A stretch of 40,188 nt of DNA from Frankiales bacterium (GTDB lineage Bacteria > Actinomycetota > Actinomycetes > Mycobacteriales > SCTD01), in the NCBI GenBank assembly GCA_025966135.1, contig JAOPVP010000044.1:1-40188 (forward strand), written 5' to 3'. Both the position numbers and the translations under genes were made by a program. The notes below the pieces were generated by a model that was not told the DNA's origin, did not search any database, and saw only the letters and a list, made by a program, of their open reading frames with translations. Below are positions 24,752-35,755 of this stretch, one piece after another (position 1 is the stretch's first letter; each line of letters opens with the position of its first letter).

Positions 24752-25406
24752 GTCCCGGGATTCTGCCGTCCTCGGCGTCGACGGCTGCCCGGGGGGTTGG
24801 GTCGGCGCGCTCGTCTCCGGCTCGACCGTCACCTGGTACGCCGGTTCGCTGGCCTCGCTCCTGCTGCTGGACGCCTCGGTCGTGGCCGTGGATGTCCCGT
24901 TGGGCCTGCCGTCCGACGGGACCCGTCGCCGCTGCGACCTGCTCGCCGCCGCCCGGCTCGGGAAGCAGCGCTCCTCGGTGTTCCCGGCTCCCGCGCGCGC
25001 GGTCCTGTCCGCCACCTCGCACCCCGAGGCGTCCTCGTTGTCGCGGGCCGCGGGCTCGGTCGGCGTGTCGATCCAGACCTGGAACATCGTCCCGAAGATC
25101 CGCGAGGCCTCCATGATCCGGGACCCGCGGCTGCTGGAGGTCCACCCCGAGCTGTCCTTCCGCGCGTTGACGAGCGTTCCCTTGCCCGGCAAGAGAACTG
25201 CGGCAGGACGTCAGGCGCGGTTGGCCGCTCTCAGGACGTGGGTGCCGTTCGACCTCCCGTCACCACGGCCGGCGCGGGCAGCGGTCGACGACTGCCTCGA
25301 CGCGCTGGTGTGCGCGTGGACCGGTGCCCGCTGGCTGACCGGGAACGCCGAGGTCCTGGGCGGCGACCTCGACGCCACCGGCCAGCCCATGCGCATCGCC
25401 CTCTGA
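24750..25406 (+). CDS. DUF429 domain-containing protein (predicted RNase H-like fold)
   Basis: A 218-residue protein starting MSRDSAVLGVDGCPGGWV. The VLGVDGCPGGW, VAVDVPLGLP, RLGKQRSSVFPAPAR and LLEVHPELSF segments and the final DDCLDALVCAWTGA are DUF429 hallmarks. The Asp/Glu pattern resembles RNase H-like nucleases, but no activity is established that I can cite. GAGGTGG seven bases upstream, inside rpiB, is a good Shine-Dalgarno on this strand. ATG 24750 overlaps the rpiB start by two bases. No other start in this frame keeps the conserved N-terminus. Tandem repeats begin right after the stop. Confidence 0.88.
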   Translation: MSRDSAVLGVDGCPGGWVGALVSGSTVTWYAGSLASLLLLDASVVAVDVPLGLPSDGTRRRCDLLAAARLGKQRSSVFPAPARAVLSATSHPEASSLSRAAGSVGVSIQTWNIVPKIREASMIRDPRLLEVHPELSFRALTSVPLPGKRTAAGRQARLAALRTWVPFDLPSPRPARAAVDDCLDALVCAWTGARWLTGNAEVLGGDLDATGQPMRIAL

Positions 25407-25407
25407 C

Positions 25408-25463
25408 CGCCGCCCCACGTCCGCCGCCCCACCTCCGCCGCCCCACCTCCGCCGCCCCGCCCC
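25408..25463. repeat. 14-base tandem repeat, four units
   Basis: Units of CGCCGCCCCACSTC start at 25408, 25422, 25436 and 25450; the first three are nearly identical and the fourth has diverged. The array starts one base after the DUF429 stop and runs into the inverted repeat at 25464. Confidence 0.75.
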
Positions 25464-25531
25464 CCGCCGATCATGGAACTGTTGCCCGCTGTCCACGCTC
25501 AGCCGACGGGCAGGAACTCCATGATCGGCGG
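25464..25531. repeat. Long inverted repeat with GATCATGG arms
   Basis: Arms 25464-25488 and 25507-25531 pair at 21 of 25 positions around an 18-base centre. The outer 14 bases of each arm (CCGCCGATCATGGA) are perfectly complementary. It lies between convergent genes and may be a bidirectional terminator or a small REP/MITE-like element. Confidence 0.75.
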
Positions 25532-25582
25532 AGAAGGCGGGCGGGGAGGGGGCGCGGGGAAGGGGCGCGCGGAAGGGAGGCG

Positions 25583-26992
25583 TCAGAGCTGCAGGGACTT
25601 GACCTCGAGGAACTCCTCGAGGCCGTGCTGGCCGAGCTCGCGGCCGTTGCCGCTCTGCTTGTAGCCGCCGAACGGTGCCAGCGGGTTGAAGCGGCCGCCG
25701 TTGATGTCGACCATCCCGGTCCGCAGCCGGCGGGCAAGCGCGAGCGCGCGGTCCTGGTCGGCCGAGAAGACCCCGCCCGCCAGCCCGTACGGCGTCCCGT
25801 TGGCGATCGCGACCGCCTCGTCCTCGTCCGAGTAGGGGATGATCGCGAGCACCGGGCCGAAGACCTCCTGCTGCTCCAGCGTCGACCCGGGGCGTACGTC
25901 GGCGAACACGGTGGGCGCGACGTAGTAGCCCGTGTCGCGGACCGGCTCCGCTCCGCCGGTGACCAGGGTGGCGCCCTCGGCGATCGCGGTCTCGATGTAG
26001 GACCGCACCCGCTTGAGCTGGCCGGCGTTGGCCAGCGGCCCGATGCGGGTGCCGTCCTCGAACGGCCCGCCAACGGTGTACTTCGCCGTACCGGCTTTGA
26101 CGAGCTCGACCACCTCTTGCTGGCGAGCGGCCGGGACGAGCATCCGGGTCCAGGCGGTGCAGGTCTGGCCGGCGTTGAGGAAGCAGTTGGCCAGACCGAC
26201 CTTGACGGCCCTGTCGAGGTCCGCATCGTCGAGCACGACGAAAGCGCTCTTGCCGCCGAGCTCCAGCGACACCTTCTTCACCGTCGCCGAAGCCACCTCC
26301 GAGACGCGACGTCCCGCGGCGGTGGAGCCTGTGAACGACACCATGTCGACGTCGGGGTGAGCCGCGATGGCCTCGCCCACCACCGGTCCGAGCCCGGTCA
26401 CGAGGTTGAACACACCCGCGGGAAGACCCACATCGGCGAACACCTCGGCCAGCGCGAAGGCCGACAGTGGCGCGACCTCGGAGGGCTTGAGCACGACGGT
26501 GCAGCCGGCTGCGAGGGCCGCCGCGACCTTGGCGACCACCTGGTGCAGCGGGTAGTTCCACGGTGTGATGGCACCCACGACGCCGATCGGCTCGCGCACC
26601 ACCAGGGAGTTCTTGACCTGCTGCTCGAAGGAGTAGGTCTCGAGGAGCTCGGCGAAGGACCGCAGGACGACGACCGGGTTGCCGACCTGCACGGCGACGG
26701 AGAAGCCGAACGGCGTGCCCATCTCGGTGGAGATGGTCCGGGCGATCTGCTCCTTCCGGGCCTCCAGCGCGTCGGCGGCGGCCGACAGCAGCGCCGACCG
26801 GTCTGCGACCGGAGTGACCGACCAGGCAGGGAAAGCAGCGCGGGCAGCGGCGACGGCAGCGTCGACGTCCTCCGCGGTACCCGCCGGGACGGACGCGACC
26901 TGCTCCTCGGTCTCCGGGTTGACCACCGGGATCGAGGCGCGCCCGACCGCCTGAACCCACTCGCCCCCGAGAAAGAAGCTGTCCTGAGTCAT
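25583..26992 (-). CDS. Aldehyde dehydrogenase family protein
   Basis: A 469-residue NAD(P)-dependent dehydrogenase of normal length. Catalytic Cys278 is in GQTCTA and the general base Glu244 in LELGGKS. The cofactor-fold motif FTGSTAAGR is at 220-228, with [10 protein letters not shown] at 142-151 and VLKPSE at 167-172. C-terminal motifs are [10 protein letters not shown] and [15 protein letters not shown]. The substrate aldehyde cannot be deduced; neighbours give no pathway. ATG 26992 has no Shine-Dalgarno, but TACCGT lies seven bases upstream, consistent with a leaderless mRNA. Confidence 0.94.
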   Translation of the reverse strand: MTQDSFFLGGEWVQAVGRASIPVVNPETEEQVASVPAGTAEDVDAAVAAARAAFPAWSVTPVADRSALLSAAADALEARKEQIARTISTEMGTPFGFSVAVQVGNPVVVLRSFAELLETYSFEQQVKNSLVVREPIGVVGAITPWNYPLHQVVAKVAAALAAGCTVVLKPSEVAPLSAFALAEVFADVGLPAGVFNLVTGLGPVVGEAIAAHPDVDMVSFTGSTAAGRRVSEVASATVKKVSLELGGKSAFVVLDDADLDRAVKVGLANCFLNAGQTCTAWTRMLVPAARQQEVVELVKAGTAKYTVGGPFEDGTRIGPLANAGQLKRVRSYIETAIAEGATLVTGGAEPVRDTGYYVAPTVFADVRPGSTLEQQEVFGPVLAIIPYSDEDEAVAIANGTPYGLAGGVFSADQDRALALARRLRTGMVDINGGRFNPLAPFGGYKQSGNGRELGQHGLEEFLEVKSLQL

Positions 26993-26999
26993 GCTGGGA

Positions 27000-27005
27000 A
27001 CGGTA
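27000..27005 (-). promoter_or_regulatory. Candidate -10 box (TACCGT) for the aldehyde dehydrogenase gene
   Basis: TACCGT on the minus strand, followed by seven bases (TCCCAGC) and the ATG at 26992. Same layout as other boxes in this window. Confidence 0.4.
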
Positions 27006-27043
27006 GTCCCGTCAACACCGCGCTGAAGGGTCCCGCTCCTTGC

Positions 27044-27166
27044 TCAGGCCAGGACCAGCGGCTCTACCGGGGCCTCGCGCGGCTCGGGTGCCTCCGCGAC
27101 GACCTCCGGCTCCCGTGCTGGGCACTCGACCCACGCACACTCCTCGACCGACCAGTACGTGCCCAT
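27044..27166 (-). CDS. Small acidic hypothetical protein (40 residues)
   Basis: MGTYWSVEECAWVECPAREP followed by a Glu/Pro/Val-rich tail. The ATG at 27166 has a strong GGAGG Shine-Dalgarno four bases upstream, the main support for a real gene. The N-terminal Trp/Cys-containing block (YWSVEECAWV) and the acidic Pro-rich end look like a short conserved actinobacterial family, from memory only. It lies 58 bases after the DsbA-like gene and 51 before the aldehyde dehydrogenase gene, all on the minus strand. Function unknown. The longer open frame reaching 27301 overlaps the DsbA-like gene and is probably not used. Confidence 0.6.
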   Translation of the reverse strand: MGTYWSVEECAWVECPAREPEVVAEAPEPREAPVEPLVLA

Positions 27167-27224
27167 GTGGCCTCCAGGTGCAAGCACCTCGAGTGTGGCG
27201 CGGTCGGCCAGGCAGGGGAAGTCC

Positions 27225-27824
27225 TCAGTCGAGCTGGGGACCCTCGGTCCGCGTCCGCTTGAGCTCGTAGAAGTACGGATAGCCGGCGAGCAGCCGGGCA
27301 CCGTCCCACACCTTCCCGGCCTGCTCGCCGGTCGGGACGCGCGACAGGACCGGACCGAAGAACGCCGCGCCGTCGACGTGGATCACAGGCGTGCCGACGT
27401 CCATGCCGACCGGGTCCATCCCGCGGTGGTGCTCTTCCTTCAGCGCCTCGTCGTACGACGGGTCCGTCGCGGCCGCGGCCAGGTCAAGGGGCAGGCCGGC
27501 CTCCTCGAGGGCCCCGGTGAGCAGGGCCGGGTCGCCGAGCTCCACCTTCTGGTGGTGCAGACGCGTGCCGAGTGCGTTGTACAGCGGCAGCAGGTTGTCG
27601 GTCTTCGCCCGCGCAGCGATCGCGACGCGCACCGGGCCCCAGGCCTTCTTCATCATGTCGACGTACTCGTCCGGCATGTCACGGCCCTCGTTGAGGACGG
27701 CGAGGCTCATGACGTTCCACGTCACCTCGATGTCGCGGACCTTCTGCACCTCCAGCACCCAGCGGGAGGTGAGCCAGGCCCAGGGGCAGAGGGGGTCGAA
27801 CCAGAAGTCCACACGCGTCGTCAT
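27225..27824 (-). CDS. DsbA family protein (Rv2466c-like, mycothiol-dependent nitroreductase family)
   Basis: A 199-residue thioredoxin-fold protein with no signal peptide, so cytoplasmic. The N-terminal [20 protein letters not shown] carries the active-site Cys13, but the second Cys of a CxxC motif is replaced by Ala16 (CPWA). The cis-Pro region is [10 protein letters not shown]. The [13 protein letters not shown] and [12 protein letters not shown] segments match the actinobacterial Rv2466c family, which uses mycothiol for reduction. It lies close to pepN and rpiB as in M. tuberculosis. A TAGCAT box six bases before the ATG suggests a leaderless mRNA. Confidence 0.9.
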   Translation of the reverse strand: MTTRVDFWFDPLCPWAWLTSRWVLEVQKVRDIEVTWNVMSLAVLNEGRDMPDEYVDMMKKAWGPVRVAIAARAKTDNLLPLYNALGTRLHHQKVELGDPALLTGALEEAGLPLDLAAAATDPSYDEALKEEHHRGMDPVGMDVGTPVIHVDGAAFFGPVLSRVPTGEQAGKVWDGARLLAGYPYFYELKRTRTEGPQLD

Positions 27825-27830
27825 CCCTCG

Positions 27831-27836
27831 ATGCTA
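27831..27836 (-). promoter_or_regulatory. Candidate -10 box (TAGCAT) for the DsbA-like gene
   Basis: TAGCAT on the minus strand, six bases (CGAGGG) before the ATG at 27824. The GAGGG is too close to the ATG to serve as a Shine-Dalgarno, favouring leaderless initiation. Confidence 0.5.
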
Positions 27837-29162
27837 GTCGGGCCGTTTGCGCGCGCAACCACCGGCTCGGTGACGTGGCGTCCGCTGCCGATCAGGCGCA
27901 CGTCACTCGGATCGGGCATCGTGGTGGTGTGCAGACACTTGGGGACCTGCGACGGCTCGGAGTGCTCGTCGCGGTCACGTGGGGCGGCGTTGCGCTCACG
28001 CAGCGCCTCGCGATCGACCACAACAACTTCGACATCCGGGTGTACGACGGCGCCGTCACCAGCTGGGCGCACGGCGGTGACCTCTACGGCTACGGCCAGG
28101 GCACCCGACACCTCGGGTTCACCTATCCCCCGTTCGCCGCCGTGCTCATGCTGCCGATGTCGCTGCTGCCGCAGGCCGCCGTCATCGCGACCAACGCGGT
28201 CTTCATCGGGGTGGCCCTCGTCCTCGCGACCCGGCTCGTGCTCGGGAGCACCTTGCTCGCCTCCCGGCACGGCGTCTGGTTCGCCACCGCGATCGCCTTG
28301 CCGCTGGAGTACCTGTCCCAGCCGATCCGGGACACGCTGAGCTTCGGCCAGGTCAACATCTACCTGGCCCTGCTGGTGCTGGCGGACCTGGTGGCGCTGC
28401 GTCGCGGGCTGCGCTGGGCCGGGGTGGGGGTCGGCCTCGCGACCGCGATCAAGCTGACGCCAGGCCTGTTCATCGTGTTCTACCTGCTCACCTCGGAACG
28501 CAAGGCGGCGCGCAACGCCGTGGCCGCCGCAGTGGGCGCGACGGCGTTGAGCGCGCTCGTGTCGCCCAGCACGTCGTGGACGTTCTGGACCTCGGCACTG
28601 CTGGACCCGACCAGGATCGGGCGCTACGACGACTCCGCGAACCAGTCCATCGCCGGGGTCATGGCCCGCGTGGCGGACAGCCACCAGCTCCCCGCCGGCC
28701 CATGGCTGCTCGCCGTGCTCCTCGTCCTGCCTCTCGGGCTGGCCCGCGCCCGCAAGGCGTGGCCTCGCGACCCACTCGCGGCCATCACCCTGGTAGGGCT
28801 GACCGCCTGCCTGGTGAGCCCGATCACGTGGGTGCACCACTTGTTCTGGCTCCTCCCGGCCGTCGTCCTGCTCGTCGACGTCGGGCTGACCCGCCGCTCC
28901 TGGCCGCAGCTGCTCCTCGCCGCCTCGACCCTCGCGCTGTTCGCCTCAGACGTGAACATGAGGACCGGCCAGTCGGTGGGCAGGCACATGTCGCAGGGTC
29001 TCCTGGTGATCGTCGGGGAGAACATCGACGCGGTGTTCTGCCTGCTCCTGCTGCTCGCCGTCCCGACCGACAGGATGACGCGGACCTCACCTCCGGAGTT
29101 GGCGTGGAGGGGCCGCGCGCGTGGAAGGATGCCGAGCGGACACCTGACGAGAGGCACGGCAA

Positions 29163-31706
<2,544 letters not shown>

Positions 31707-31716
31707 GGGCTCGGGA

Positions 31717-31759
31717 CGTCTGCTCGTGCGGACACCTCGGCCGCCCGGCCGAGCAGACG
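31717..31759. terminator. Two overlapping inverted repeats between pepN and DUF5130
   Basis: The outer pair CGTCTGCTCG (31717-31726) and CGAGCAGACG (31750-31759) is perfect over ten bases. The inner pair CTCGGCCG / CGGCCGAG is perfect over eight with a two-base centre and shares CGAG with the outer right arm, so only one can form at a time. It is probably a bidirectional terminator for the convergent genes. Confidence 0.6.
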
Positions 31760-31767
31760 CAAGGTTG

Positions 31768-32214
31768 TCAGTGGTGGGTGGCGACGGCGGTGCCCGGGGC
31801 CGGCTCGGGGGCGGCGATGGCCGGGCCAGGGCCGGCGGCCTGGCAGAGCTGGCGGAGGGCGTCGAGGATCCCCCCGGCAAGGTCCCCTCCGGAGAAGGCA
31901 CTCGTCATGGACAGCACCGCGAGGGCCGCGACGCGGTCCGGCACCCGGCGACGCGCGGCCGGGCCGGTGACGATCTCGACCCGCCGCTGGCCAGGGGCCA
32001 CGACCAGGAGTACGGCGGAGTGCGCGCGCGCCCCGAGGGCCGCGTGCAGCCTCTCGGCGCCGGCACGGAACTCCGAGAGGTCGGGCAGGTCCAGGTCGCC
32101 GACGAGCACGGAGACATCGAGGCCGTTCGCGGAGCGGCACAGCGAGACGGCGTGCTCGATGCGCTGCTGCTGGCCGACCGACAGGCCCTGGTCACGCGCG
32201 TTACCAGTTGCCAC
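31768..32214 (-). CDS. DUF5130 domain-containing protein (TPM-like)
   Basis: A 148-residue protein starting at GTG 32214 (VATGNARDQG), with GAGG nine bases upstream; GTG 32223 would add three residues. Residues 15-115 (LSVGQQQRIEHAV, SVLVGDLDLPDLSEFRAGAE, HSAVLLVVAPGQRRVEIVTG) match the TPM-like fold of DUF5130. A helix ending SMTSAFSGGDLAGGILDALR and an Ala/Pro-rich tail follow. The gene overlaps the small membrane protein gene upstream, and location near pepN is usual in actinobacteria. Function unknown. Confidence 0.82.
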   Translation of the reverse strand: MATGNARDQGLSVGQQQRIEHAVSLCRSANGLDVSVLVGDLDLPDLSEFRAGAERLHAALGARAHSAVLLVVAPGQRRVEIVTGPAARRRVPDRVAALAVLSMTSAFSGGDLAGGILDALRQLCQAAGPGPAIAAPEPAPGTAVATHH

Positions 32215-32557
32215 TTGCCCCACCCCTCACGACGTCGCCGACCTCGGCGGCCTGCACGGCCGCGACCGGCTCGGGCGGACCCGCGAACCAGACCGGTGTG
32301 GCGGTCCACGCCTTGTTCGGGCGGTAGCGATGGGCACGGACGCTCGGCAGCAGCACGACCGCGCTGATCAGGACGGCTGCCACGAGCGGGACGCCGATGT
32401 AGAGCAGCAGGGCACCGGCGGTCCCCAGGCTCTTGCCCGGGTCACCGCCCTCCGAGTTCTGCAGCGGGTCCTTGGCCAGCGCCGGGGCGGCGGTCATCAG
32501 GACCGTCACCAGGCCGGTCAAGCCGGCAGTGGCGGCACGGGTCACAGCGCGGCTCAC
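32201..32557 (-). CDS. Small membrane protein, function unknown
   Basis: 118 residues from GTG 32557, with GAGGA six bases upstream. An N-terminal signal-like helix (AGLTGLVTVLMTAAPALA, ending about residue 28) is followed by a short hydrophilic loop (KDPLQNSEGGDPGKSLGT). A transmembrane helix at about 47-70 comes next, then a cytoplasmic tail with RYRPNKAWTATPVWFAGPPE. It overlaps the DUF5130 gene by 14 bases, so the two are coupled and may act together. The layout (signal, helix, conserved tail) is a known actinobacterial hypothetical type, but I cannot name a family. The upstream open frame is malQ shadow. Confidence 0.75.
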   Translation of the reverse strand: MSRAVTRAATAGLTGLVTVLMTAAPALAKDPLQNSEGGDPGKSLGTAGALLLYIGVPLVAAVLISAVVLLPSVRAHRYRPNKAWTATPVWFAGPPEPVAAVQAAEVGDVVRGGASGNW

Positions 32558-32621
32558 GTGCTTCCTCGTCTGTCGTAAGGCTGCCCCGAAAGGCGATCGC
32601 GGGACACGGTAGCGAACCCCG

Positions 32622-34613
32622 TCAGTGCACCTGCTGAAGCAGGGCCGTGAGCCGGCGCACTCCCTCGTGAGCGAGCAGCTCCTCGAGCCCGAGCGGCCGT
32701 CCCGTGCCGTCCGCCACGGGCAGCCGCCAGTTGGGGTACTCATCGATGGTGCCCGGCAGGTTGGGCTGGCGCAGGTCACCGACGGCGTCGCCGTACGCGG
32801 CCAGGACGATCCGGCAGGGGGATGCCACCAGGGCCCGGTGCAGGGCAGCGACCACGTCGCCGTCCTCTTCCAGGAGCCCTTCGTGGCGCAGCATGGCGAG
32901 CAGCAGCTCCCGGTCCTTGCGGACCCGGGCCTGCTCCTGCTCCAAGGAGTGCCCCAGCTGCCCCAGCTCGTGACGGACACGGACGTGCTCCTCGGCGAGC
33001 CAGCCTGCCGCGGTCGGCAGGTCGTGGGTGGTCACCGACGCGAGGGCGTCACGGCGCCAGTGCGACGGAGGCAGGAACCAGCCGTCATCGCTGGTTTCGA
33101 ACCACAGCACGGCGCTACCGAGAACGCCGGTGCGGTCCAGCAGCCGCCGGACCGTGGGTTGGACCGTACCCAGGTCCTCGCCCACCACGACCGCACCCGC
33201 GCGCTGGGCCTCGAGGGCCAGCACCCCGAGCAGGGCCTCAGCGTCGTACGAGACATACGTGCCCTCGGACGCATCCGCACCTGCCGGGACCCACCACAGC
33301 CGCGCCAGCCCCATCACGTGGTCGACCCGGATCCCGCCGGCGTGCCGCAGGACGCCCTGCACCATCTGCCGAAAAGGGAGGTACGCCGTCTGCCGCAGCC
33401 GGTCCGGACGCCACGGAGGCAGCCCCCAGTCCTGGCCCTTCTGGTTGAACGAGTCCGGCGGGGCACCGATGGAGGTGCCGAGCGCGAGCACGTCCTGCAT
33501 CGCCCAGGCATCGGCGCCGCCGGCGTCGACGCCGACGGCGAGGTCGTGCACCACCCCGACGGGCAGGCCGTCGCCGATGCCGGCGAGCTGCTCGTCGACG
33601 AGCAGCTGCACCCAGCACCAGAACGCCACCCGCTCCTCGTGCGCAGCGCGAGAGGCCGGCGACGGCGTCTGCAGGTCCTCCGGCCAGGTGGACCAGTCGC
33701 CGCCGTGGAGCTCGGCGACGGCGCAGAACAGCGCGAAGGTCTCGAGCGGCTCGCCGCGCAGCGCCCGGAAGTCCGCGAGTGCCCCCACGCGGTGCCGCGG
33801 CCACATCACCTCGAGGGCGGCGAACTTGGCCTCCCAGGCGCTGTCACGGTCGATCCGCTCCGGGTCCGTCAACGGTCGGAGCGCGTCCACCTCGGCCGCC
33901 ACGGCGGCGTACTCAGGCACGTCCTGCACCCGCAACGCCAACGCCGACCGGAAGAGCCGGGACGACGGGGAGTACGGCGACGGCTGCACCGGCAGCACCG
34001 GGGTCTCGGCGTGCAGCGGGTTGACGAGGAGTGCCCCGGCCCCGTCGGCGGCTGAGGCCTCGACCACCGTCCGCAAGTCGCGGTAGTCCCCGACGCCCCA
34101 CGACTGCTGGGACCGCATCGCGTACAGCTGGATCTGCCAGCCCCAGTACCGACCGTCCGGGACCGGCAGTCGCGACGGCACGACGATCAGCGTGCAGCCG
34201 GCAGTCTGGTCGACGGTGCGGACCTCAAGGGTGTGGTAGCCGGTCGGCAGCGCCGGCAGCGGGAGACGCCGGCGTACCTGCGTGCCGCGCCGGGCCACCT
34301 CCTCGCCCGCGGCCGGCAGGTCGCGGACCGCACCGTTCTCGAGGAGCACGGTGAGTGACAGCACCTCCCCGACCACCTCGACCGAACCGGTCTGGCCCTC
34401 GTGCAGCACCAGCACGGCGCCGACGACCTCCGACCAGGCCGCCTCCTCCCGCTCACGCAGAGCGGACTCGACCGCCTCATCGGTGGAACCGTCCACGTCG
34501 AGCGCCGCCAAGGCGGAGGTCACCGCCGTACGGGGGACCTCGACGCGTCGCCCGGCCCAGTCGTCGTACGACGTGGCCACGCCGTGGGCGGCGGCCAGCT
34601 GCTCAAGGGTCAC
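32622..34613 (-). CDS. malQ: 4-alpha-glucanotransferase (GH77, amylomaltase)
   Basis: A 663-residue disproportionating enzyme that transfers glucan chains between malto-oligosaccharides. Catalytic residues are Asp431 (nucleophile, GIRVDHVMGL), Glu479 (acid/base, VVVGEDLGTV) and Asp531 (TTHDLPT). An N-terminal extension of about 150 residues with a beta-rich domain (RLPLPALPTGYHTLEV) precedes the barrel, as in actinobacterial MalQ. The GTG 34613 start has GAGG upstream. It is on the same strand as the GNAT and HNH genes and starts 21 bases after the GNAT stop. It is not part of a visible glycogen or maltose cluster. Confidence 0.95.
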   Translation of the reverse strand: MTLEQLAAAHGVATSYDDWAGRRVEVPRTAVTSALAALDVDGSTDEAVESALREREEAAWSEVVGAVLVLHEGQTGSVEVVGEVLSLTVLLENGAVRDLPAAGEEVARRGTQVRRRLPLPALPTGYHTLEVRTVDQTAGCTLIVVPSRLPVPDGRYWGWQIQLYAMRSQQSWGVGDYRDLRTVVEASAADGAGALLVNPLHAETPVLPVQPSPYSPSSRLFRSALALRVQDVPEYAAVAAEVDALRPLTDPERIDRDSAWEAKFAALEVMWPRHRVGALADFRALRGEPLETFALFCAVAELHGGDWSTWPEDLQTPSPASRAAHEERVAFWCWVQLLVDEQLAGIGDGLPVGVVHDLAVGVDAGGADAWAMQDVLALGTSIGAPPDSFNQKGQDWGLPPWRPDRLRQTAYLPFRQMVQGVLRHAGGIRVDHVMGLARLWWVPAGADASEGTYVSYDAEALLGVLALEAQRAGAVVVGEDLGTVQPTVRRLLDRTGVLGSAVLWFETSDDGWFLPPSHWRRDALASVTTHDLPTAAGWLAEEHVRVRHELGQLGHSLEQEQARVRKDRELLLAMLRHEGLLEEDGDVVAALHRALVASPCRIVLAAYGDAVGDLRQPNLPGTIDEYPNWRLPVADGTGRPLGLEELLAHEGVRRLTALLQQVH

Positions 34614-34634
34614 GTGCCTCAGTCTGCCCAGCGC

Positions 34635-35168
34635 TCAGACGTCGTGCCGCAGGCACGCGTACGACACCAGGTCGTGCCAGCTCCCCTGCCGCCACTGCGC
34701 GCCCCGCAGGACGCCCTCGCGGCGGTACCCGGCGCGCTCCAGGGCCTTCTGCTCGGCCAGGTTGTCGACATCGGTCGAGGCCTGGACGCGGTGCACGGAG
34801 GTGGTGGTGAACAGGAACCGCGCGAGCATCCGCTGGGCCCGCGCCCCGTGCCCACGGCCCTGCGCGAACGGCCGCACCGAGATGCCGATGTCCATCGCCT
34901 GCGAGCCGAGGTTCGGGCCGAACAGCACCGGGTGCCAGCTCACCGTCCCGATCGGGCGGTCCTCGGCGTCAGCAACCACCAGATCTCCCCCACCGGAGAG
35001 GGGGGCAGGCGGTGGTGCCGACAGGACACCAGGAGGCGGCGGGCCGCCCCAGTCCTCGTACGGCGAGCAGGGATCCGCGCGCCAGGCCGCCAGCAGGGCG
35101 GCGTCGTCGGGGCCTGCAGGTCGCAGGCGGGTGAGCAGCGTGCCCTCGGTCAGCGGGTGCCCACTCAC
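34635..35168 (-). CDS. GNAT family N-acetyltransferase
   Basis: A 177-residue acetyltransferase starting at GTG 35168 (VSGHPLTEGTLL), overlapping the HNH gene stop (GTGA). The RLRPAGPDDAALLAAW N-terminus, GTVSWHPVLFGPNLGSQAMD strand pair, acetyl-CoA loop PFAQGRGHGARAQRML and VHRVQASTDVDNLAEQKALE segment match the RimJ/RimL-like GNAT branch. A Pro/Gly-rich insert at about 40-57 (WGGPPPPGVLSAPPPAP) is unusual. The substrate is unknown; protein N-terminus or small amine acetylation are both possible. Confidence 0.88.
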   Translation of the reverse strand: MSGHPLTEGTLLTRLRPAGPDDAALLAAWRADPCSPYEDWGGPPPPGVLSAPPPAPLSGGGDLVVADAEDRPIGTVSWHPVLFGPNLGSQAMDIGISVRPFAQGRGHGARAQRMLARFLFTTTSVHRVQASTDVDNLAEQKALERAGYRREGVLRGAQWRQGSWHDLVSYACLRHDV

Positions 35169-35755
35169 GCGGGAGTACCCCAGAGGGCTTCGTCGTCGTC
35201 GCCACCGAGAAACGGCTTCCAGCGTGGGTCCACGCGCTTCGCGCCGACGATGTGCCAGGCAGCGCCGGTCGGTGCCACCGGGGCGTGCCGCAGCCGCCAC
35301 CCCAGCTCAGCGATCCCCCGGTCGGCCTTGACGTGGTTGCAGCGCGCACAGGCCGACACCACGTTGTCCCAGCTGTGCGGCCCACCGCGGCTCTTGGGGA
35401 CCACATGGTCCAGGCTCGTCGCCGGCGCGGCGCAGTAGACGCAGCGGCCACCGTCGCGGGCGAAGACCGCCCGACGGGTGAGCGGGACGGTGCCGCGGTA
35501 GGGAATCCGCACGAACCGGGTGAGACGGACCACTAACGGGACGTTCACGTCGGCCCGCTCGCTATGGAAGGTGTCATCGCCCTCCTCGATCGCAACGGCC
35601 TTCTCGGTGAGCACCAAGACAACGGCGCGGCGACCGGACACGACGCAGAGCGGCTCGTAACTCGCATTGAGCACGAGCGCCTGCACGGGTGCTGGTGGTC
35701 CGGCCAAAACGTCCTCCCTGCGGCCATCCTGCCCGACGCTCCGCAGGTACGCCAC
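35165..35755 (-). CDS. HNH endonuclease family protein
   Basis: A 196-residue protein starting at GTG 35755, with AGGTGG five bases upstream. The N-terminal half (VQALVLNASYEPLCVVSGRR, AVVLVLTEKAVAIE) is a conserved strand-rich domain found ahead of this HNH type. The HNH module has Cys105/Cys108, the Asp116-His117 pair, Asn131 and Cys136/Cys139 followed by NHVK. It is conserved next to glbO in actinobacteria (compare Rv2469c), which suggests a housekeeping rather than mobile role. DNA target unknown. It is translationally coupled to the GNAT gene. Confidence 0.9.
   Translation of the reverse strand: MAYLRSVGQDGRREDVLAGPPAPVQALVLNASYEPLCVVSGRRAVVLVLTEKAVAIEEGDDTFHSERADVNVPLVVRLTRFVRIPYRGTVPLTRRAVFARDGGRCVYCAAPATSLDHVVPKSRGGPHSWDNVVSACARCNHVKADRGIAELGWRLRHAPVAPTGAAWHIVGAKRVDPRWKPFLGGDDDEALWGTPA

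Noticed and set aside
24752..25192. Extended N-terminus of RpiB reaching 25192
   Set aside because: The extra 147 residues are antisense to DUF429, are low complexity, and RpiB families begin at MRVHLGCDHAG.
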